Shown here in pieces: positions 26,093 to 35,660 of a DNA stretch of 64,000 nt. This DNA is from a bacterium (lineage in GTDB: Bacteria; Sysuimicrobiota; Sysuimicrobiia; Sysuimicrobiales; Segetimicrobiaceae). The notes under the pieces were generated by a model, which saw only the letters and a list, made by a program, of their open reading frames with translations, was not told the origin of the DNA and ran no database searches. Where the stretch lies: positions 30,974-94,973 of the forward strand of contig DASSJF010000050.1 in the NCBI GenBank assembly GCA_035691305.1. Reading direction: 5' to 3'. A program made the position numbers and the translations under genes. Each line of letters opens with the position of its first letter. Positions within the stretch are counted from its first letter, which is position 1.

Positions 26093-27334
26093 CTAGGACG
26101 GGCTCTTCACGATCAGGATCGAGTTGTGGCCGCCGAAGCCGAAGCCGTTCGACATCGCGGCGGTAATCTTCGCCGGCCGCGCCCTGTTCGGCACGTAGTC
26201 GAGGTCGCACTCCGGATCGGGCGTCTCGTAGTTGATCGTGGGCGGCAGCATGCCGCGGGCGACGGCGAGGATGGCGGCGATCAGCTCCACGCCGCCGGCC
26301 GCACCGAGCAGGTGCCCGGTCATCGACTTCGTCGAACTGACCGGCACGCGCTTCGCAGCCTCGCCGAAGACCCGTTTGATGGCGAAGGTCTCGAACTTGT
26401 CGTTGTACTCGGTGCTCGTGCCGTGCGCGTTGATGTAGCCGATCTCATGCGGTTCGAGCTTCGCGTCCCGCAGGGCCCGCCGCATCGCCAGCGCGGCGCC
26501 GTCGCCCTCCGGGTCGGGCTGCGTGATGTGGAAGGCGTCCGCGCTGGCCCCGTAGCCGACGAGCTCCGCGTGGACGCGGGCGCCGCGGCGCTCGGCGTGC
26601 TCCCACGCCTCGATCACCACCACGCCGGCCCCCTCGCCCATCACGAAGCCGTCCCGGTGAAGGTCGAAAGGCCGGACGGCCTTCGCCGGGGCGTCGTTGC
26701 GGGTGCTGAGCGCTTTTTCGGCCGTGAACCCGGCGAGGCTCAGCGGCGTGATCGCGGCTTCGGCGCCGCCGCAGATCATCGCGACCGCGTCGCCGCGCTG
26801 GATCTTGCGCATCGCCTCGCCGATCGCGTGGCCGCCGGTAGCGCAGGCGGAGGCCACGGAGAAGTTGGGGCCGCGTGCGCCCGTCAGCATGCCGACGATG
26901 GCGGAAGCGCTGTTGTGCATCATCATCGGGACGAAGAACGGGCTGACGCGGCCGGGCCCGCGCTCGAGCAGCAGTTGGTGCTGCCCTTCCCAGGTGATGG
27001 CGCCGCCGGTGCCGGTGCCGATGATGATGCCGACGTCGTCGCGAAGCTGCGGGGTGATCCGCAGGCCGGCGTCGTCGAGCGCCTGGCGCGCGGCCGCGAC
27101 GGCCAAGTGCACGTTGCGGTCGTTGCGCCGGACTTCTTTGCGGTCGAGGTACGCGGCGGGGTCGAAGTCGACGACTTCCGCCGCGATCTGGCAGGCGTAC
27201 GGCGACGGATCGAACGCCGTGATCCGGCGGACGCCGGAGCGGCCCTCCATCAAGGCGTTCCAGAATGTTTCGGTGGTCGTGCCGATCGGACTGACGACGC
27301 CCAGGCCGGTCACGGCCACCCGGTGTTCGGTCAT
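26093..27334 (-). CDS. fabF: Beta-ketoacyl-ACP synthase II
   Basis: Condenses malonyl-ACP with acyl-ACP in fatty-acid elongation. The 413-residue thiolase-fold enzyme has the Cys-His-His triad: [11 protein letters not shown] near residue 164, [11 protein letters not shown] near 303 and [11 protein letters not shown] near 340. It lies between acpP (17-base gap) and rnc (1-base gap), as in the canonical cluster. The ATG at 27334 gives the normal [15 protein letters not shown] start. Confidence 0.96.
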   Translation of the reverse strand: MTEHRVAVTGLGVVSPIGTTTETFWNALMEGRSGVRRITAFDPSPYACQIAAEVVDFDPAAYLDRKEVRRNDRNVHLAVAAARQALDDAGLRITPQLRDDVGIIIGTGTGGAITWEGQHQLLLERGPGRVSPFFVPMMMHNSASAIVGMLTGARGPNFSVASACATGGHAIGEAMRKIQRGDAVAMICGGAEAAITPLSLAGFTAEKALSTRNDAPAKAVRPFDLHRDGFVMGEGAGVVVIEAWEHAERRGARVHAELVGYGASADAFHITQPDPEGDGAALAMRRALRDAKLEPHEIGYINAHGTSTEYNDKFETFAIKRVFGEAAKRVPVSSTKSMTGHLLGAAGGVELIAAILAVARGMLPPTINYETPDPECDLDYVPNRARPAKITAAMSNGFGFGGHNSILIVKSPS

Positions 27335-27351
27335 TTGCAGGACGCGCCCGG

Positions 27352-27600
27352 TTATTCCGCGGGCGCCTCGACGTGGCCCTCGATGTACTTGACCGCCTCG
27401 CCGACGGTCGCGATCTTCTCCGCGTCCTCGTCCGGGATCTCGATGTCGAACTCTTCCTCGAGGGCCATGACGAGCTCGACGACGTCGAGCGAATCCGCGC
27501 CCAGGTCTTCGACGAACTTCGACTGCGGCGTCACCTGGGCGGCGTCCACGCCGAGCTGCTCCACCACGATCGCCTTCACCCGGTCAAATGCCGATGCCAT
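27352..27600 (-). CDS. acpP: Acyl carrier protein
   Basis: An 82-residue acidic carrier with the phosphopantetheine attachment Ser in [18 protein letters not shown] near residue 39. It carries the growing acyl chain for FabD, FabH, FabF and FabG encoded around it and for PlsX. A strong GGGAGGTG ribosome site precedes the ATG at 27600 by about five bases, which fits the high expression of ACP. Confidence 0.96.
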   Translation of the reverse strand: MASAFDRVKAIVVEQLGVDAAQVTPQSKFVEDLGADSLDVVELVMALEEEFDIEIPDEDAEKIATVGEAVKYIEGHVEAPAE

Positions 27601-27617
27601 TCGTGCACCTCCCGTGA

Positions 27618-28364
27618 TTACCGCATGACCAGTCCGCCGTCGACGTTCAGGACCTGCCCGGTGACGTACGACGCGTCATCGGCCGCGAAAAACGCGACCG
27701 CGGCGGCGACCTCATCCGGCCGGCCGGTCCGCCCCACCGGGATCTGTTCGACGAAGCGCGCGCGCTGGGCGTCCGTGAGCTTGCCCGTCAGCCCGGTGTC
27801 GATGTACCCCGGCGACACCGCGTTGACCGTGATTCCGCGCGTGGCTACTTCCCGCGCGACCGCCTTCGTGAAGCCGATCACGCCGGCCTTGGCCGCGATG
27901 TAGTTCGCCTGCCCCGGGTTCCCGACCTCCGCCACGACGGACGAGATGTTCACGACCCGGCCCCATCGGTGCCGGAGCATCTCACGCAGCACGGCGCGGG
28001 TCAAGTAGAACGTCGCGTGCAGGTTGATCGCCATGATTTCGTGCCAGTCCTCGTCGCGCATCCGCACCAAGAGGCCGTCGCGCGTGAGCCCGGCGTTGTT
28101 GACGACGATGTCGAGCCGCCCGCGCCACGCGTGCGCCGCGTCGGCGCACTGCCGGCAGGCCTCGACGTCGGTTAGGTCGGCCTGGAGGATCGTTCCCTCG
28201 CCGCCCGCGGCGGTGATCTCCCGCAGCGTCTCCTCGGCCCCCTGGGCGTTGCGGCCGTAATGGACGATCACGGCCGCGCCTTCCCGGGCCAGGCGCGCGG
28301 CGATCGCGCCTCCGATGCCGCCCGATGCGCCGGTGACGAGCGCGACGCGCCCCGCGGCGATCAG
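27618..28364 (-). CDS. fabG: 3-oxoacyl-ACP reductase, CTG start
   Basis: NADPH-dependent SDR that reduces 3-oxoacyl-ACP. Motifs: [11 protein letters not shown] at 12-22, NNAG near 90, catalytic Ser in NISSVVAE, and YIAAK near 154. The conserved N-terminus GRVALVTG has no ATG, GTG or TTG close upstream; CTG at 28364 gives the normal 248-residue protein, overlaps the fabD stop as CTGA, and has GGGAG seven bases before it. An upstream start inside fabD at 29159 would add over 260 non-homologous residues. It sits in the normal fabD-fabG-acpP order. Confidence 0.9.
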   Translation of the reverse strand: MIAAGRVALVTGASGGIGGAIAARLAREGAAVIVHYGRNAQGAEETLREITAAGGEGTILQADLTDVEACRQCADAAHAWRGRLDIVVNNAGLTRDGLLVRMRDEDWHEIMAINLHATFYLTRAVLREMLRHRWGRVVNISSVVAEVGNPGQANYIAAKAGVIGFTKAVAREVATRGITVNAVSPGYIDTGLTGKLTDAQRARFVEQIPVGRTGRPDEVAAAVAFFAADDASYVTGQVLNVDGGLVMR

Positions 28365-29296
28365 GTCGCCACTCCCGGCGCCGTCAGCAGCGTGAGCGCC
28401 TCGTCGCGGGAGGCGGCGTCCTCGACGTGGCAGGTCGCCGCGTCGACGGTCCGGCGGATCATGCCGCTCACCGTGGTGCCCGGACCGATCTCGACAAAGA
28501 GATCGACCCCGTCCCGGCGCATTGCCCGCACGGACTCTTCCCAGCGAACGGGGGAGGCGACCTGCGCCAGCAGCGCCCGGCGGATCTCGTCCGCGATCCG
28601 CACCGGCGCGGCGGAGACGTTTGCAAAGACCGGAATGCGGGCATCCCGCAGCGGCAGCGCCTCGAGATCGCCGGCGAGCCGCTCCGCGGCCGGGGCCATG
28701 AGCCGCGTATGGAACGGCGCGCTCACGGCCAGGGGCATCGCCCGCCGCGCGCCGGCGGCCTTCGCGGCCTCGAGCACGGCGCGGACCGCGGCCGCCTCTC
28801 CACCGACGACGACCTGCCCGGGACTGTTGAAGTTCGACGGCTCCACCACGCCGAGGTGGGCCTGCGCCTCGCACACCGCGCGCACCCGGTCGCCGTCGAG
28901 CCCCATCAGCGCGGCCATCATCGTGTCGCGTCCCAGACAGGCCTCCTGCATGTACCGTCCGCGCAGCCGCACGAGCCGCACCGCGTCTTCGAGCGCCAGG
29001 GCGCCCGCACACACGAGCGCCGTGTACTCGCCGAGGCTGAGGCCGGCCGCGCAGGCCGGCGCGAGCGGCACCGTCGCGAGACAGGCGAGGCTTGCGGTCA
29101 GGAGCGCCGGCTGCGTGTTCTCGGTCTGCCGCAGCGCCTCTTCCGGGCCTTCGGCGCACATCCGGTAGAGGTCTACGCCGGCCGCGGCGCTCGCCCGGCG
29201 GAAGATCTCGCGCGCCTCGGGATGCCGCTCCGCGAGCTCGCGGCCCATTCCGACGTGCTGCGCGCCCTGGCCGGGAAAGACGGCCGCGGTCGTCAC
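28361..29296 (-). CDS. fabD: Malonyl-CoA:ACP transacylase
   Basis: Moves the malonyl group from CoA to ACP. The 311-residue protein starts TTAAVFPGQGAQHVGMG and has the nucleophile Ser in AGLSLGEYTAL near residue 91 (GLSLGE instead of the commoner GHSLGE) and the His partner in SAPFHTRLM near 200. The GTG start at 29296 overlaps the fabH stop (GTGA). The stop overlaps the CTG of fabG. Confidence 0.94.
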   Translation of the reverse strand: MTTAAVFPGQGAQHVGMGRELAERHPEAREIFRRASAAAGVDLYRMCAEGPEEALRQTENTQPALLTASLACLATVPLAPACAAGLSLGEYTALVCAGALALEDAVRLVRLRGRYMQEACLGRDTMMAALMGLDGDRVRAVCEAQAHLGVVEPSNFNSPGQVVVGGEAAAVRAVLEAAKAAGARRAMPLAVSAPFHTRLMAPAAERLAGDLEALPLRDARIPVFANVSAAPVRIADEIRRALLAQVASPVRWEESVRAMRRDGVDLFVEIGPGTTVSGMIRRTVDAATCHVEDAASRDEALTLLTAPGVAT

Positions 29297-30291
29297 GCCG
29301 CCCCGCCCCACCGGATCGCGCAGGCGCCCCACGTGTACCCGCCGCCGAACGCCACCATGACGCCGATGGCGCCCTCGCGCACGCGCTCCGTCGCGACCGC
29401 TTCGTAGAGCGCCACGGGCACCGACGCGGCCGACGTGTTGCCGTAGTGCTGGACGTTGACGTAGAATTTTTCGATCGGCACGCGCATCCAGTGCGCCGCC
29501 GACTGGATGATGCGTAGATTCGCCTGATGCGGAATCACGAAGTCGATATCCGCGGGCGCGAGGCCGGCTTTGGCGATCGCCTCCAGCGCGGCGCGCGGGA
29601 TCGTCCGGACCGCGAACTTGTAGACTTCGGGGCCGGCCATGCGGATGGTGTGCTCCTGGTGCTCCACCGTTTCGAACGACGCGGGTTTCCGGCTGCCCCC
29701 CGCCGGCAGGTACAGCTGCGCGGCACCCGCCCGGCCGTCTCCGCCGAGCGCGAACGAGAGAAAGCCGTAGCCCTCGCGCGCGGGACGCACGACCGCGGCG
29801 CCCGCCGCGTCTCCGAACAGAATACAGGTCGCGCGGTCCCGCCAGTTCGTGATCCGCGAGAGTGTCTCGGCCCCGACGACCAGGACGGTCTCGGCCTGAT
29901 CGGCGACGACGGCGGCGTGGGCGACGCTCAGCGCGTACATGAAGCTCGAACACGCCGCGGAGACGTCGAGGCAGCCGACGGTGCGCGTGCCGAGCCGCTG
30001 CTGAAGGAGGCACGCCACACTCGGGAAGACCATGTCGGGCGTCGTCGTGCCGACAACGATCAGGTCCACGTCCGCGGGCGCGACGCCGGCCGCCCGGAGC
30101 GCCTCGACCGCAGCGCCGTAAGCCAGGTCCGAGGTGGCCGTCTCGGGCCCCGCGATGTGGCGCTCCTGGATACCGGTGTGCGATTCGATCCACGCGGGCG
30201 TGGTCTCGACCGTCGCCGCGAGCTCCGCGTTGGTCAGCACGCGCTCGGGCACGCACCGGCCCATCCCCACGATCGTGGATCCGCTTCGCAC
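29293..30291 (-). CDS. fabH: Beta-ketoacyl-ACP synthase III
   Basis: Starts fatty-acid synthesis by condensing acyl-CoA with malonyl-ACP. The 332-residue protein has the catalytic Cys114 in SAACSSFMYAL, His in VIPHQANLRI near 257 and Asn in GNTSAASVPVAL near 287. The GTG at 30291 follows GGAGG by six bases. It lies between plsX (19-base gap) and fabD (overlap). Confidence 0.96.
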   Translation of the reverse strand: MRSGSTIVGMGRCVPERVLTNAELAATVETTPAWIESHTGIQERHIAGPETATSDLAYGAAVEALRAAGVAPADVDLIVVGTTTPDMVFPSVACLLQQRLGTRTVGCLDVSAACSSFMYALSVAHAAVVADQAETVLVVGAETLSRITNWRDRATCILFGDAAGAAVVRPAREGYGFLSFALGGDGRAGAAQLYLPAGGSRKPASFETVEHQEHTIRMAGPEVYKFAVRTIPRAALEAIAKAGLAPADIDFVIPHQANLRIIQSAAHWMRVPIEKFYVNVQHYGNTSAASVPVALYEAVATERVREGAIGVMVAFGGGYTWGACAIRWGGAA

Positions 30292-30310
30292 GCGTCGCCT
30301 CCTGGTGAAG

Positions 30311-31339
30311 TCAGACCGCGGAGAATCCCTGCGCGAGCGCCAGTTCCGCGAGATGCGCGACGTCGGCCCGGATCGCCTCGACCATGCGCGCGCGCACCGA
30401 TTCGGCGGCCAGGCCGACAGCGTTGCGGACGGCTCTCGCCTTCGAGCTGCCGTGGCTCACGATGCAGATGCCGTCGACGCCGAGGAGCGGGGCGCCGCCG
30501 TACTCGGTGTGGTCGAGCCGGAGGGCCAGCGCGCGCAGGCGCGGGCGGGCGAGCGCCACGCCGAGCCGGACGAAAAGCCCGCGGCTCAGCTCCTCGCGTA
30601 GCAGGCTGAAGATGCCGAGGGCCAGACCTTCGCCGAACTTGAGAACGACGTTGCCGACGAAACCGTCGCAGACCACGACGTCCGCGTCGCCCGCGAAGAC
30701 CCCGCGGCCTTCCACGTTGCCGATGAACCGGAGGCCGGACCGCCGGAGCAGCTCCGCCGAGCGGATCACGAGCTCGTTGCCCTTCGTGTCCTCTTCGCCG
30801 TTGCTGAGGAGGCCGACGCGCGGCGACTCGACGCCGAGGACGCGCGCGGCGTAGACGCTGCCCATCACGCCGAACTGCAGCAGATGCTTGGGGCGGCAGT
30901 CCACGTTGGCGCCGGCGTCGAGCATGATCACGCGGCCGCGCTCGCGGCGCGTGGGCAGCACCGCCGCGATCGCCGGGCGGTCGATCCCCTCGATCGGCCG
31001 CAGCGTCAAGAGCGCCGCGGCCATCACCGCGCCGGTGTTGCCCGCGCTGACCATGGCGTCGGCCTCGCCGCGCCGCACGAGATCGAGCGCGACCGCGATC
31101 GACGAGCGACGCTTCCGGCGGAGGGCCATCGCGGGCGCTTCGGCCATGCCGATGACCTCGGGGGCGTCGACGATCCGCAGGCGCCCCTGGTCCGGGAAGT
31201 GGCGCAGTTCATCCTTTAGGCGGTCGGCGGGACCGACGAGCACGACTTCGACGTCGAGGTCCCGGACCGCGTCCGCGGCGCCGGCGACGATCTCGTGCGG
31301 CGCGTGGTCGCCTCCCATCGCGTCGAGCGCGACCCGCAT
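30311..31339 (-). CDS. plsX: Phosphate acyltransferase PlsX
   Basis: Converts acyl-ACP to acyl-phosphate for phosphatidic acid synthesis. The protein (342 residues from ATG at 31339; a GTG directly before it would add one) begins RVALDAMGGDHAP, the family N-terminus, and contains SAGNTGAVMAAAL near 97 and DGFVGNVVLKFGEG near 215. Gene order rpmF-plsX-fabH is the usual one in many bacteria. Binds the membrane surface peripherally; no TM segment. Confidence 0.95.
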   Translation of the reverse strand: MRVALDAMGGDHAPHEIVAGAADAVRDLDVEVVLVGPADRLKDELRHFPDQGRLRIVDAPEVIGMAEAPAMALRRKRRSSIAVALDLVRRGEADAMVSAGNTGAVMAAALLTLRPIEGIDRPAIAAVLPTRRERGRVIMLDAGANVDCRPKHLLQFGVMGSVYAARVLGVESPRVGLLSNGEEDTKGNELVIRSAELLRRSGLRFIGNVEGRGVFAGDADVVVCDGFVGNVVLKFGEGLALGIFSLLREELSRGLFVRLGVALARPRLRALALRLDHTEYGGAPLLGVDGICIVSHGSSKARAVRNAVGLAAESVRARMVEAIRADVAHLAELALAQGFSAV

Positions 31340-31367
31340 CACACGCGCGGCCCCACGCGGAGGATCA

Positions 31368-31565
31368 CTAGGCGCTCTTGTCTTCCTTCGTCTTGATCTG
31401 GATCGCCTGACGCCCGCCGTAGTAGCCGCAGGCGGGGCAGACGCGGTGCGGCACCATCCGCGCGTGGCACTGCGGGCAGTCGACGAGCGTCACCGCGCGC
31501 GCCTTGAATACGGCGCGGCGGGACGCGGTGCGGGCCTTGCTGAATCGCCGTTTGGTCAGTCCCAT
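31368..31565 (-). CDS. rpmF: 50S ribosomal protein L32
   Basis: A 65-residue protein with the L32 pattern: basic N-terminus LTKRRFSKARTASRR, then a four-cysteine zinc site CPQC...CPAC, then GYYGGRQA. The ATG at 31565 was chosen because it gives the standard N-terminus. It sits between DUF177 and plsX, the typical place, so ribosome and membrane-lipid synthesis are co-expressed. Confidence 0.95.
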   Translation of the reverse strand: MGLTKRRFSKARTASRRAVFKARAVTLVDCPQCHARMVPHRVCPACGYYGGRQAIQIKTKEDKSA

Positions 31566-31579
31566 CTCGTCACGCTCCC

Positions 31580-32116
31580 TTACGCCTCGCCGTCTCCGGC
31601 GCGCCAGCGCCGCAGGACCTCCAGTCTCGGATCCACGTTGTCGGCCGCGCACCCGCACGGCCCGTTGTTGAGGTCCGCCCCGCAGCGGGGACAGAGGCCG
31701 GGGCAATCGTCCCGGCAGCGCGGCGCGAGCGGCAGAGCCAGCAGCACGTGCTGCCGGACCACCTCCGCAACGTCGATCGTGTCGCCCTGCTCCACCGGGA
31801 CCAGAAAATCGCGGGCGGTCAGCTCCCGCTCCGCGTCGGCTTCCTCGGGTTGCCCCGTCCGCGGCCCGTAGTCCTCGGCGACCTCCACGGTCAACGGCAG
31901 GTCAAAACGCCGGAGGCAGGCGCCGCAGGTGCACGTGGCGGCCGCCCGGACGCGGCCCCGAAGCGACACGCCCCCGGCCGTCCCGGTCAGCCGAATTTCG
32001 CCGGCGACCGGCCCGACGAAGGCGATGTCTTCGCTCGGCGCGGGCAGCGGTTCCGCGAACGCGAGCACCCGGACGCCGTCGCGGTCCGCCAGCAGCTCAC
32101 TCACGCTCACGCGCAC
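31580..32116 (-). CDS. DUF177 domain protein (YceD family)
   Basis: A 178-residue member of the YceD/DUF177 family that is almost always encoded before rpmF and has been linked to 23S rRNA accumulation in other bacteria. The CTCGACLRRFDLPL segment near residue 62 and the cysteine-rich C-terminus (CRDDCPGLCPRCGADLN and CGC) are typical, the latter being a probable zinc site. GTG at 32116 is used; GTGs at 32110 and 32104 are possible. It is the first gene after the consensus promoter. Confidence 0.9.
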   Translation of the reverse strand: MRVSVSELLADRDGVRVLAFAEPLPAPSEDIAFVGPVAGEIRLTGTAGGVSLRGRVRAAATCTCGACLRRFDLPLTVEVAEDYGPRTGQPEEADAERELTARDFLVPVEQGDTIDVAEVVRQHVLLALPLAPRCRDDCPGLCPRCGADLNNGPCGCAADNVDPRLEVLRRWRAGDGEA

Positions 32117-32142
32117 GTTCGCTACACCACCCTAACAACACA

Positions 32143-32167
32143 GTGCCCGGCGGATCTCGCCGGGCAC
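32143..32167 (-). promoter_or_regulatory. Leader stem-loop at the 5' end of the DUF177-rpmF-fab transcript
   Basis: A perfect 10-bp inverted repeat (GTGCCCGGCG / CGCCGGGCAC) with a five-base loop begins about eight bases after the expected transcription start. There is no U run, so it is not a standard terminator. It could stabilise the mRNA 5' end or be bound by a protein such as L32; both are guesses. Confidence 0.6.
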
Positions 32168-32181
32168 ACGAACACCCGTTC

Positions 32182-32211
32182 ATTATACGGATCGCCGGTT
32201 TCCATTGTCAA
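32182..32211 (-). promoter_or_regulatory. Perfect sigma-70 consensus promoter
   Basis: TTGACA (32206-32211) and TATAAT (32182-32187) are separated by 18 bases. Both hexamers match the housekeeping consensus fully, which is striking in such GC-rich DNA. It lies 44 bases after the coaD stop and reads into DUF177-rpmF-plsX and everything tightly coupled behind them. Confidence 0.85.
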
Positions 32212-32254
32212 GGCAGAGCAGGCGACCTCGGGAATCGATGGCACGTGTCTTGAG

Positions 32255-32761
32255 TTACGCGGGCCGGCGCGGCTTTGGGGCGCGCGCGAGGCGCTCTCCT
32301 GCCGCTGCGGGAATCAATCCCGCGACGGAACCGCCGAACGACGTCACCTCCCGAATGAGCGTCGAGCTTAGATAGGCGTATTCGGGACTCGTCATCATAA
32401 AGACGGTCTCGATCTCCGGATGTAACCGCTTGTTCATAGCGGCCATCTTGAGCTCGAATTCGAAGTCCTCGTTGGCGCGCAGGCCCCGGACGATCACCCC
32501 GGCATGGATCGAGGCCGCGAACTCGACCGTGAGGCCCTCGAACGCCCGCACCTCGATGCCCTCCTGCCCCGCCATCGCCGCCCGCAGCATCTCGACGCGA
32601 TCGTCGGTCGAAAACATCGGCTGCTTGCCGAGGTTGTTGGCCACCGCCACGACCACGCGGCCGAAGACGCGCCGCGCCCGGACGATGATGTCGATGTGGC
32701 CGTTGTGGACCGGATCGAAGCTGCCGGGGTAGACCGCGGTGACACCGTCCGCCTTTGTCAT
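32255..32761 (-). CDS. coaD: Phosphopantetheine adenylyltransferase
   Basis: Penultimate step of coenzyme A synthesis: 4'-phosphopantetheine plus ATP to dephospho-CoA. The 168-residue protein has YPGSFDPVHNGHIDII near the N-terminus and LSSTLIREV near 130, the two nucleotidyltransferase signatures. The ATG at 32761 overlaps the rsmD stop (ATGA). The rsmD-coaD pair is conserved in many bacteria. The C-terminal ~20 residues are Ala/Arg-rich and not conserved. Confidence 0.95.
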   Translation of the reverse strand: MTKADGVTAVYPGSFDPVHNGHIDIIVRARRVFGRVVVAVANNLGKQPMFSTDDRVEMLRAAMAGQEGIEVRAFEGLTVEFAASIHAGVIVRGLRANEDFEFELKMAAMNKRLHPEIETVFMMTSPEYAYLSSTLIREVTSFGGSVAGLIPAAAGERLARAPKPRRPA

Positions 32762-33360
32762 GCGCCACCACCTTCCCCTGTCTTCGCAGGACCTTCGGCT
32801 GCATCCGCAGCCTCCTGTCTCACGTAGAACCAAAGGCCCGTCTCGCCGTAGCGCGCGTCGCGAATCCGGCGAAGTCCCGGGATCTCGCCCGGGTCGTCGC
32901 GCCAGTGCCCTTCCGCGGCGATGATACCGCCTGGAGCCAGAAGCGGCGAGGCCGCGAGACGCCGCAGCGTGCGCGCCGGCAGATCCTGGCCGTACGGAGG
33001 ATCGAGCACGATCAGGTCGAAGCCCGCGCCCTCCCGCTCGAGCCCGTCGAGCGCGCCCGGCACCGCGCCGCGCCGGACTTCCGTGCGATCGTCGACCTGC
33101 GCCGCGGCGATGTTGCGGCGAATCGCGCCGACCGCGCGTGGATCGCGCTCGACGAACACGGCCCGTGCCGCGCCGCGGCTCAGCGCCTCGATGCCGAGCG
33201 CGCCCGTACCGGCGAAGAGGTCGAGGACGCGCGCGTCTTCGAGCCGCGGGGCGAGCGCGTTGAAGAGCGCCTCTTTGACGCGGTTCGAGGTCGGGCGCAC
33301 GCCCGCGCCGGGCGTCCGAAGGTGCGCGCCTTTGGCCCTGCCGGAGGTGACGCGCATCAT
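32758..33360 (-). CDS. rsmD: 16S rRNA (guanine966-N2)-methyltransferase
   Basis: SAM-dependent methyltransferase of 200 residues. It begins RVTSGRAKGAHLRTP, has the SAM loop VLDLFAGTGALGIEALSRG near residue 45 and the catalytic tetrad DPPY in LIVLDPPYG near 118. The ATGATG at 33360 overlaps the recG stop. It forms one coupled run with recG and coaD. Confidence 0.94.
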   Translation of the reverse strand: MMRVTSGRAKGAHLRTPGAGVRPTSNRVKEALFNALAPRLEDARVLDLFAGTGALGIEALSRGAARAVFVERDPRAVGAIRRNIAAAQVDDRTEVRRGAVPGALDGLEREGAGFDLIVLDPPYGQDLPARTLRRLAASPLLAPGGIIAAEGHWRDDPGEIPGLRRIRDARYGETGLWFYVRQEAADAAEGPAKTGEGGGA

Positions 33361-35573
33361 CCCACCCGCACGTTCTCGACGGGCGCCTGGCCGAAGCGCG
33401 CCCGCAGCGCTTCGGCCACCGTCCGGTGCGCCGGTTGCCGGAGCGCCGGATCCTTGACGAGGATCGCGGCGGCGTCCGTCCGCGCCCGCTCGAGCCACTC
33501 GCGGTCGCGCACCAGATCGGCGATCTTGAGGTCGCCGCGCACGCCGTGCTGCCGCAGCGCCTCGCGGCCGGCCTCGCCGAGCAGCTCGCCGATGCCGCGC
33601 AGCTCGAGGTCCCGCTGCGCGATTTCGAAGCCGTCGGTCGTCAGCTTCATCGCCTCGAGACGGAACCCGCCGTCCTCGGTCTTCGGATCGCCGACCAGCA
33701 CACAGTACGAGGCGTGGCGGCCGCGGCCGACGCGTCCGCGCAGCTGATGGAGCTGGGAAAGCCCGAAGCGGTCGGCGTCTTCGATCACCATGACGGTGGC
33801 GTTCGGCACGTCGATGCCGACCTCGATGACGGTCGTGGCGACCAGCACGTCGATCGCCCCCGCGCGGAGCGCGTGCATGATCTTGTCCCGCTCGTCGACC
33901 TTCATCCGGCCGTGCAGCACCTCGACGCGCAGCCCGGCGAGCGGTCCGGTGCGAAGCCGCTCGGCGAGGCCGGTGGCGGCCTCGACCTGGAGCTTGTCGC
34001 TCTCTTCGATGAGCGGACACACCACGTACGCCTGGCGGCCCTCGCGGACCCGGTCCGCGGCCCACGCGTAGATCTGCGGACGGCGGGCGCCCGGCCGGAC
34101 GTAGGTCTTGATCGGCATCCGTCCCGGCGGCATCTCGTCGAGGATCGAGACGTCGAGATCGCCGTAGAGCGACAGCGCGAGCGTCCGCGGGATCGGAGTC
34201 GCGGTCATGACCAGCACGTCCGGATGGGTGCCTTTACCGCGCAGTGCCGCCCGCTGCGCCACGCCGAACCGGTGCTGTTCGTCCACGACGACGAGCCCGA
34301 GCCGCGAGAAGCTGACGTCCTCCTCGATCAGCGCGTGCGTCCCGATGACGAGATCCGCGCCGCCGGTGCGGATCAGATCGAGCGCCTCCGCCCTCGCGGC
34401 GCGCGACAGCCCGCCGATCAGCAGCACGACCGTCACGCCGATCGGCTCGAGCAGTTCTTTGAGGCTCAGGTAGTGCTGCCCGGCCAGGATCTCGGTCGGC
34501 GCCATCAGCGCACCCTGCGCTCCTCCGCCGATGGATCGCAGCAGCGCCTCGGCCGCGACGACCGTCTTGCCGGACCCCACGTCGCCCTGTAGGAGGCGGT
34601 TCATCGGATGCGGGGCGCTCATGTCGTGCGTGATCTCGTTGACGACCCGCCGCTGCGCGCGCGTCAGCCGGTACGGAAGGCGGGCTTCGAAGCGCTCGAG
34701 CAGCGGCGCCGCGTCGCCGTAGCGGATGCCCTTCGGCTCGCGCTGCCGCCGCTGCTTATGCTGGAGCAGGAGCGTCTGAAACAGCAGCAGTTCCTCGTAG
34801 GCCAGCCGGTTCCGCGCGGCGCGCTGATCGTCTTCCGTCTCCGGAAAATGCAGGCTGCGGAGCGCGACGGCGAGGGGCGGAAACGCGTACCGGTTCCGGA
34901 GGGCGTCGGGCAGCCATTCCCTGACGGCGGGCGCGTGCTCGTCGAGCGCCCGCATGACCATCGTGCGGAGGATGCGCTGGGTGACGCCCTCGGTGGCGCC
35001 GTAGACCGGGACGATGCGTCCGGCGTGCAGCGTGTCCTCGCCGGGTTCCAAGGTTTCGAACTCCGGCGCGACCATCTGAATCTCGCCGCCCTGCCGCTGC
35101 ACGCGTCCGTGCAGGATGACGCGCACCCCGGCGGACAGCTGCCGGACGATGTAGCCCTGGTTGTACCAGACGGCGTGGAGCACGCCGGAGCCGTCGGTGA
35201 TCGCAGCCTTGACGATGACGAAGTTTCGCCGCCGCCGTACGCGGAACGCGCGGATGCTGCCGACGGTGCCCTCGACCGTCTCGACGGCGCCGTGCACGAG
35301 GTCGTAGACCTGGCGGAGCGTGCGCCGGTCTTCGACGCGCCGGGGCGGCCGGTACAGCAGGTCGCCGACCGTGCGGAGACCGAGTCCCTCCTCGAGACGG
35401 TCGGCGCGCTTCGGCCCGACGCCGGGGAGATAGCGAAGCGGGGTGTCGAGGGACGGCACGGCGGTCTCGCCAGCCGGTGCCTTGCCAGCGCCCGCCATGG
35501 CCGCCCCTGCCCTCCTGCGCCGATCTGCGTCGTCTGTTGGAACGTGTGCGGTCGTGGGATGCGTCCGGTCCAT
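33357..35573 (-). CDS. recG: ATP-dependent DNA helicase RecG
   Basis: Branch-migration helicase that regresses stalled forks and processes Holliday junctions. The 738-residue protein has the N-terminal wedge domain ([15 protein letters not shown], then an OB fold), Walker [14 protein letters not shown] near 330, motif [12 protein letters not shown] near 430, and the C-terminal [13 protein letters not shown] motif VI. The ATG at 35573 adds a polar leader of about 40 residues; the ATG at 35498 is an alternative start. It leads the recG-rsmD-coaD run. Confidence 0.95.
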   Translation of the reverse strand: MDRTHPTTAHVPTDDADRRRRAGAAMAGAGKAPAGETAVPSLDTPLRYLPGVGPKRADRLEEGLGLRTVGDLLYRPPRRVEDRRTLRQVYDLVHGAVETVEGTVGSIRAFRVRRRRNFVIVKAAITDGSGVLHAVWYNQGYIVRQLSAGVRVILHGRVQRQGGEIQMVAPEFETLEPGEDTLHAGRIVPVYGATEGVTQRILRTMVMRALDEHAPAVREWLPDALRNRYAFPPLAVALRSLHFPETEDDQRAARNRLAYEELLLFQTLLLQHKQRRQREPKGIRYGDAAPLLERFEARLPYRLTRAQRRVVNEITHDMSAPHPMNRLLQGDVGSGKTVVAAEALLRSIGGGAQGALMAPTEILAGQHYLSLKELLEPIGVTVVLLIGGLSRAARAEALDLIRTGGADLVIGTHALIEEDVSFSRLGLVVVDEQHRFGVAQRAALRGKGTHPDVLVMTATPIPRTLALSLYGDLDVSILDEMPPGRMPIKTYVRPGARRPQIYAWAADRVREGRQAYVVCPLIEESDKLQVEAATGLAERLRTGPLAGLRVEVLHGRMKVDERDKIMHALRAGAIDVLVATTVIEVGIDVPNATVMVIEDADRFGLSQLHQLRGRVGRGRHASYCVLVGDPKTEDGGFRLEAMKLTTDGFEIAQRDLELRGIGELLGEAGREALRQHGVRGDLKIADLVRDREWLERARTDAAAILVKDPALRQPAHRTVAEALRARFGQAPVENVRVG

Positions 35574-35590
35574 GTTCTACGGTTGAGGCG

Positions 35591-35620
35591 TTGCCCCTCC
35601 CGGCGCTCGTGTGCTAGACT
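35591..35620 (+). promoter_or_regulatory. Likely promoter of rpmB
   Basis: TTGCCC (35591-35596) and TAGACT (35615-35620), 18 bases apart, each match the consensus at four of six positions. They lie 41 bases before the rpmB ATG in the recG-rpmB divergent gap, with an AAGGGGG ribosome site in between. Confidence 0.5.
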
Positions 35621-35660
35621 TACCGGCGTCGCCCGCGGCGGCGATAAGGGGGTTCTTCTC

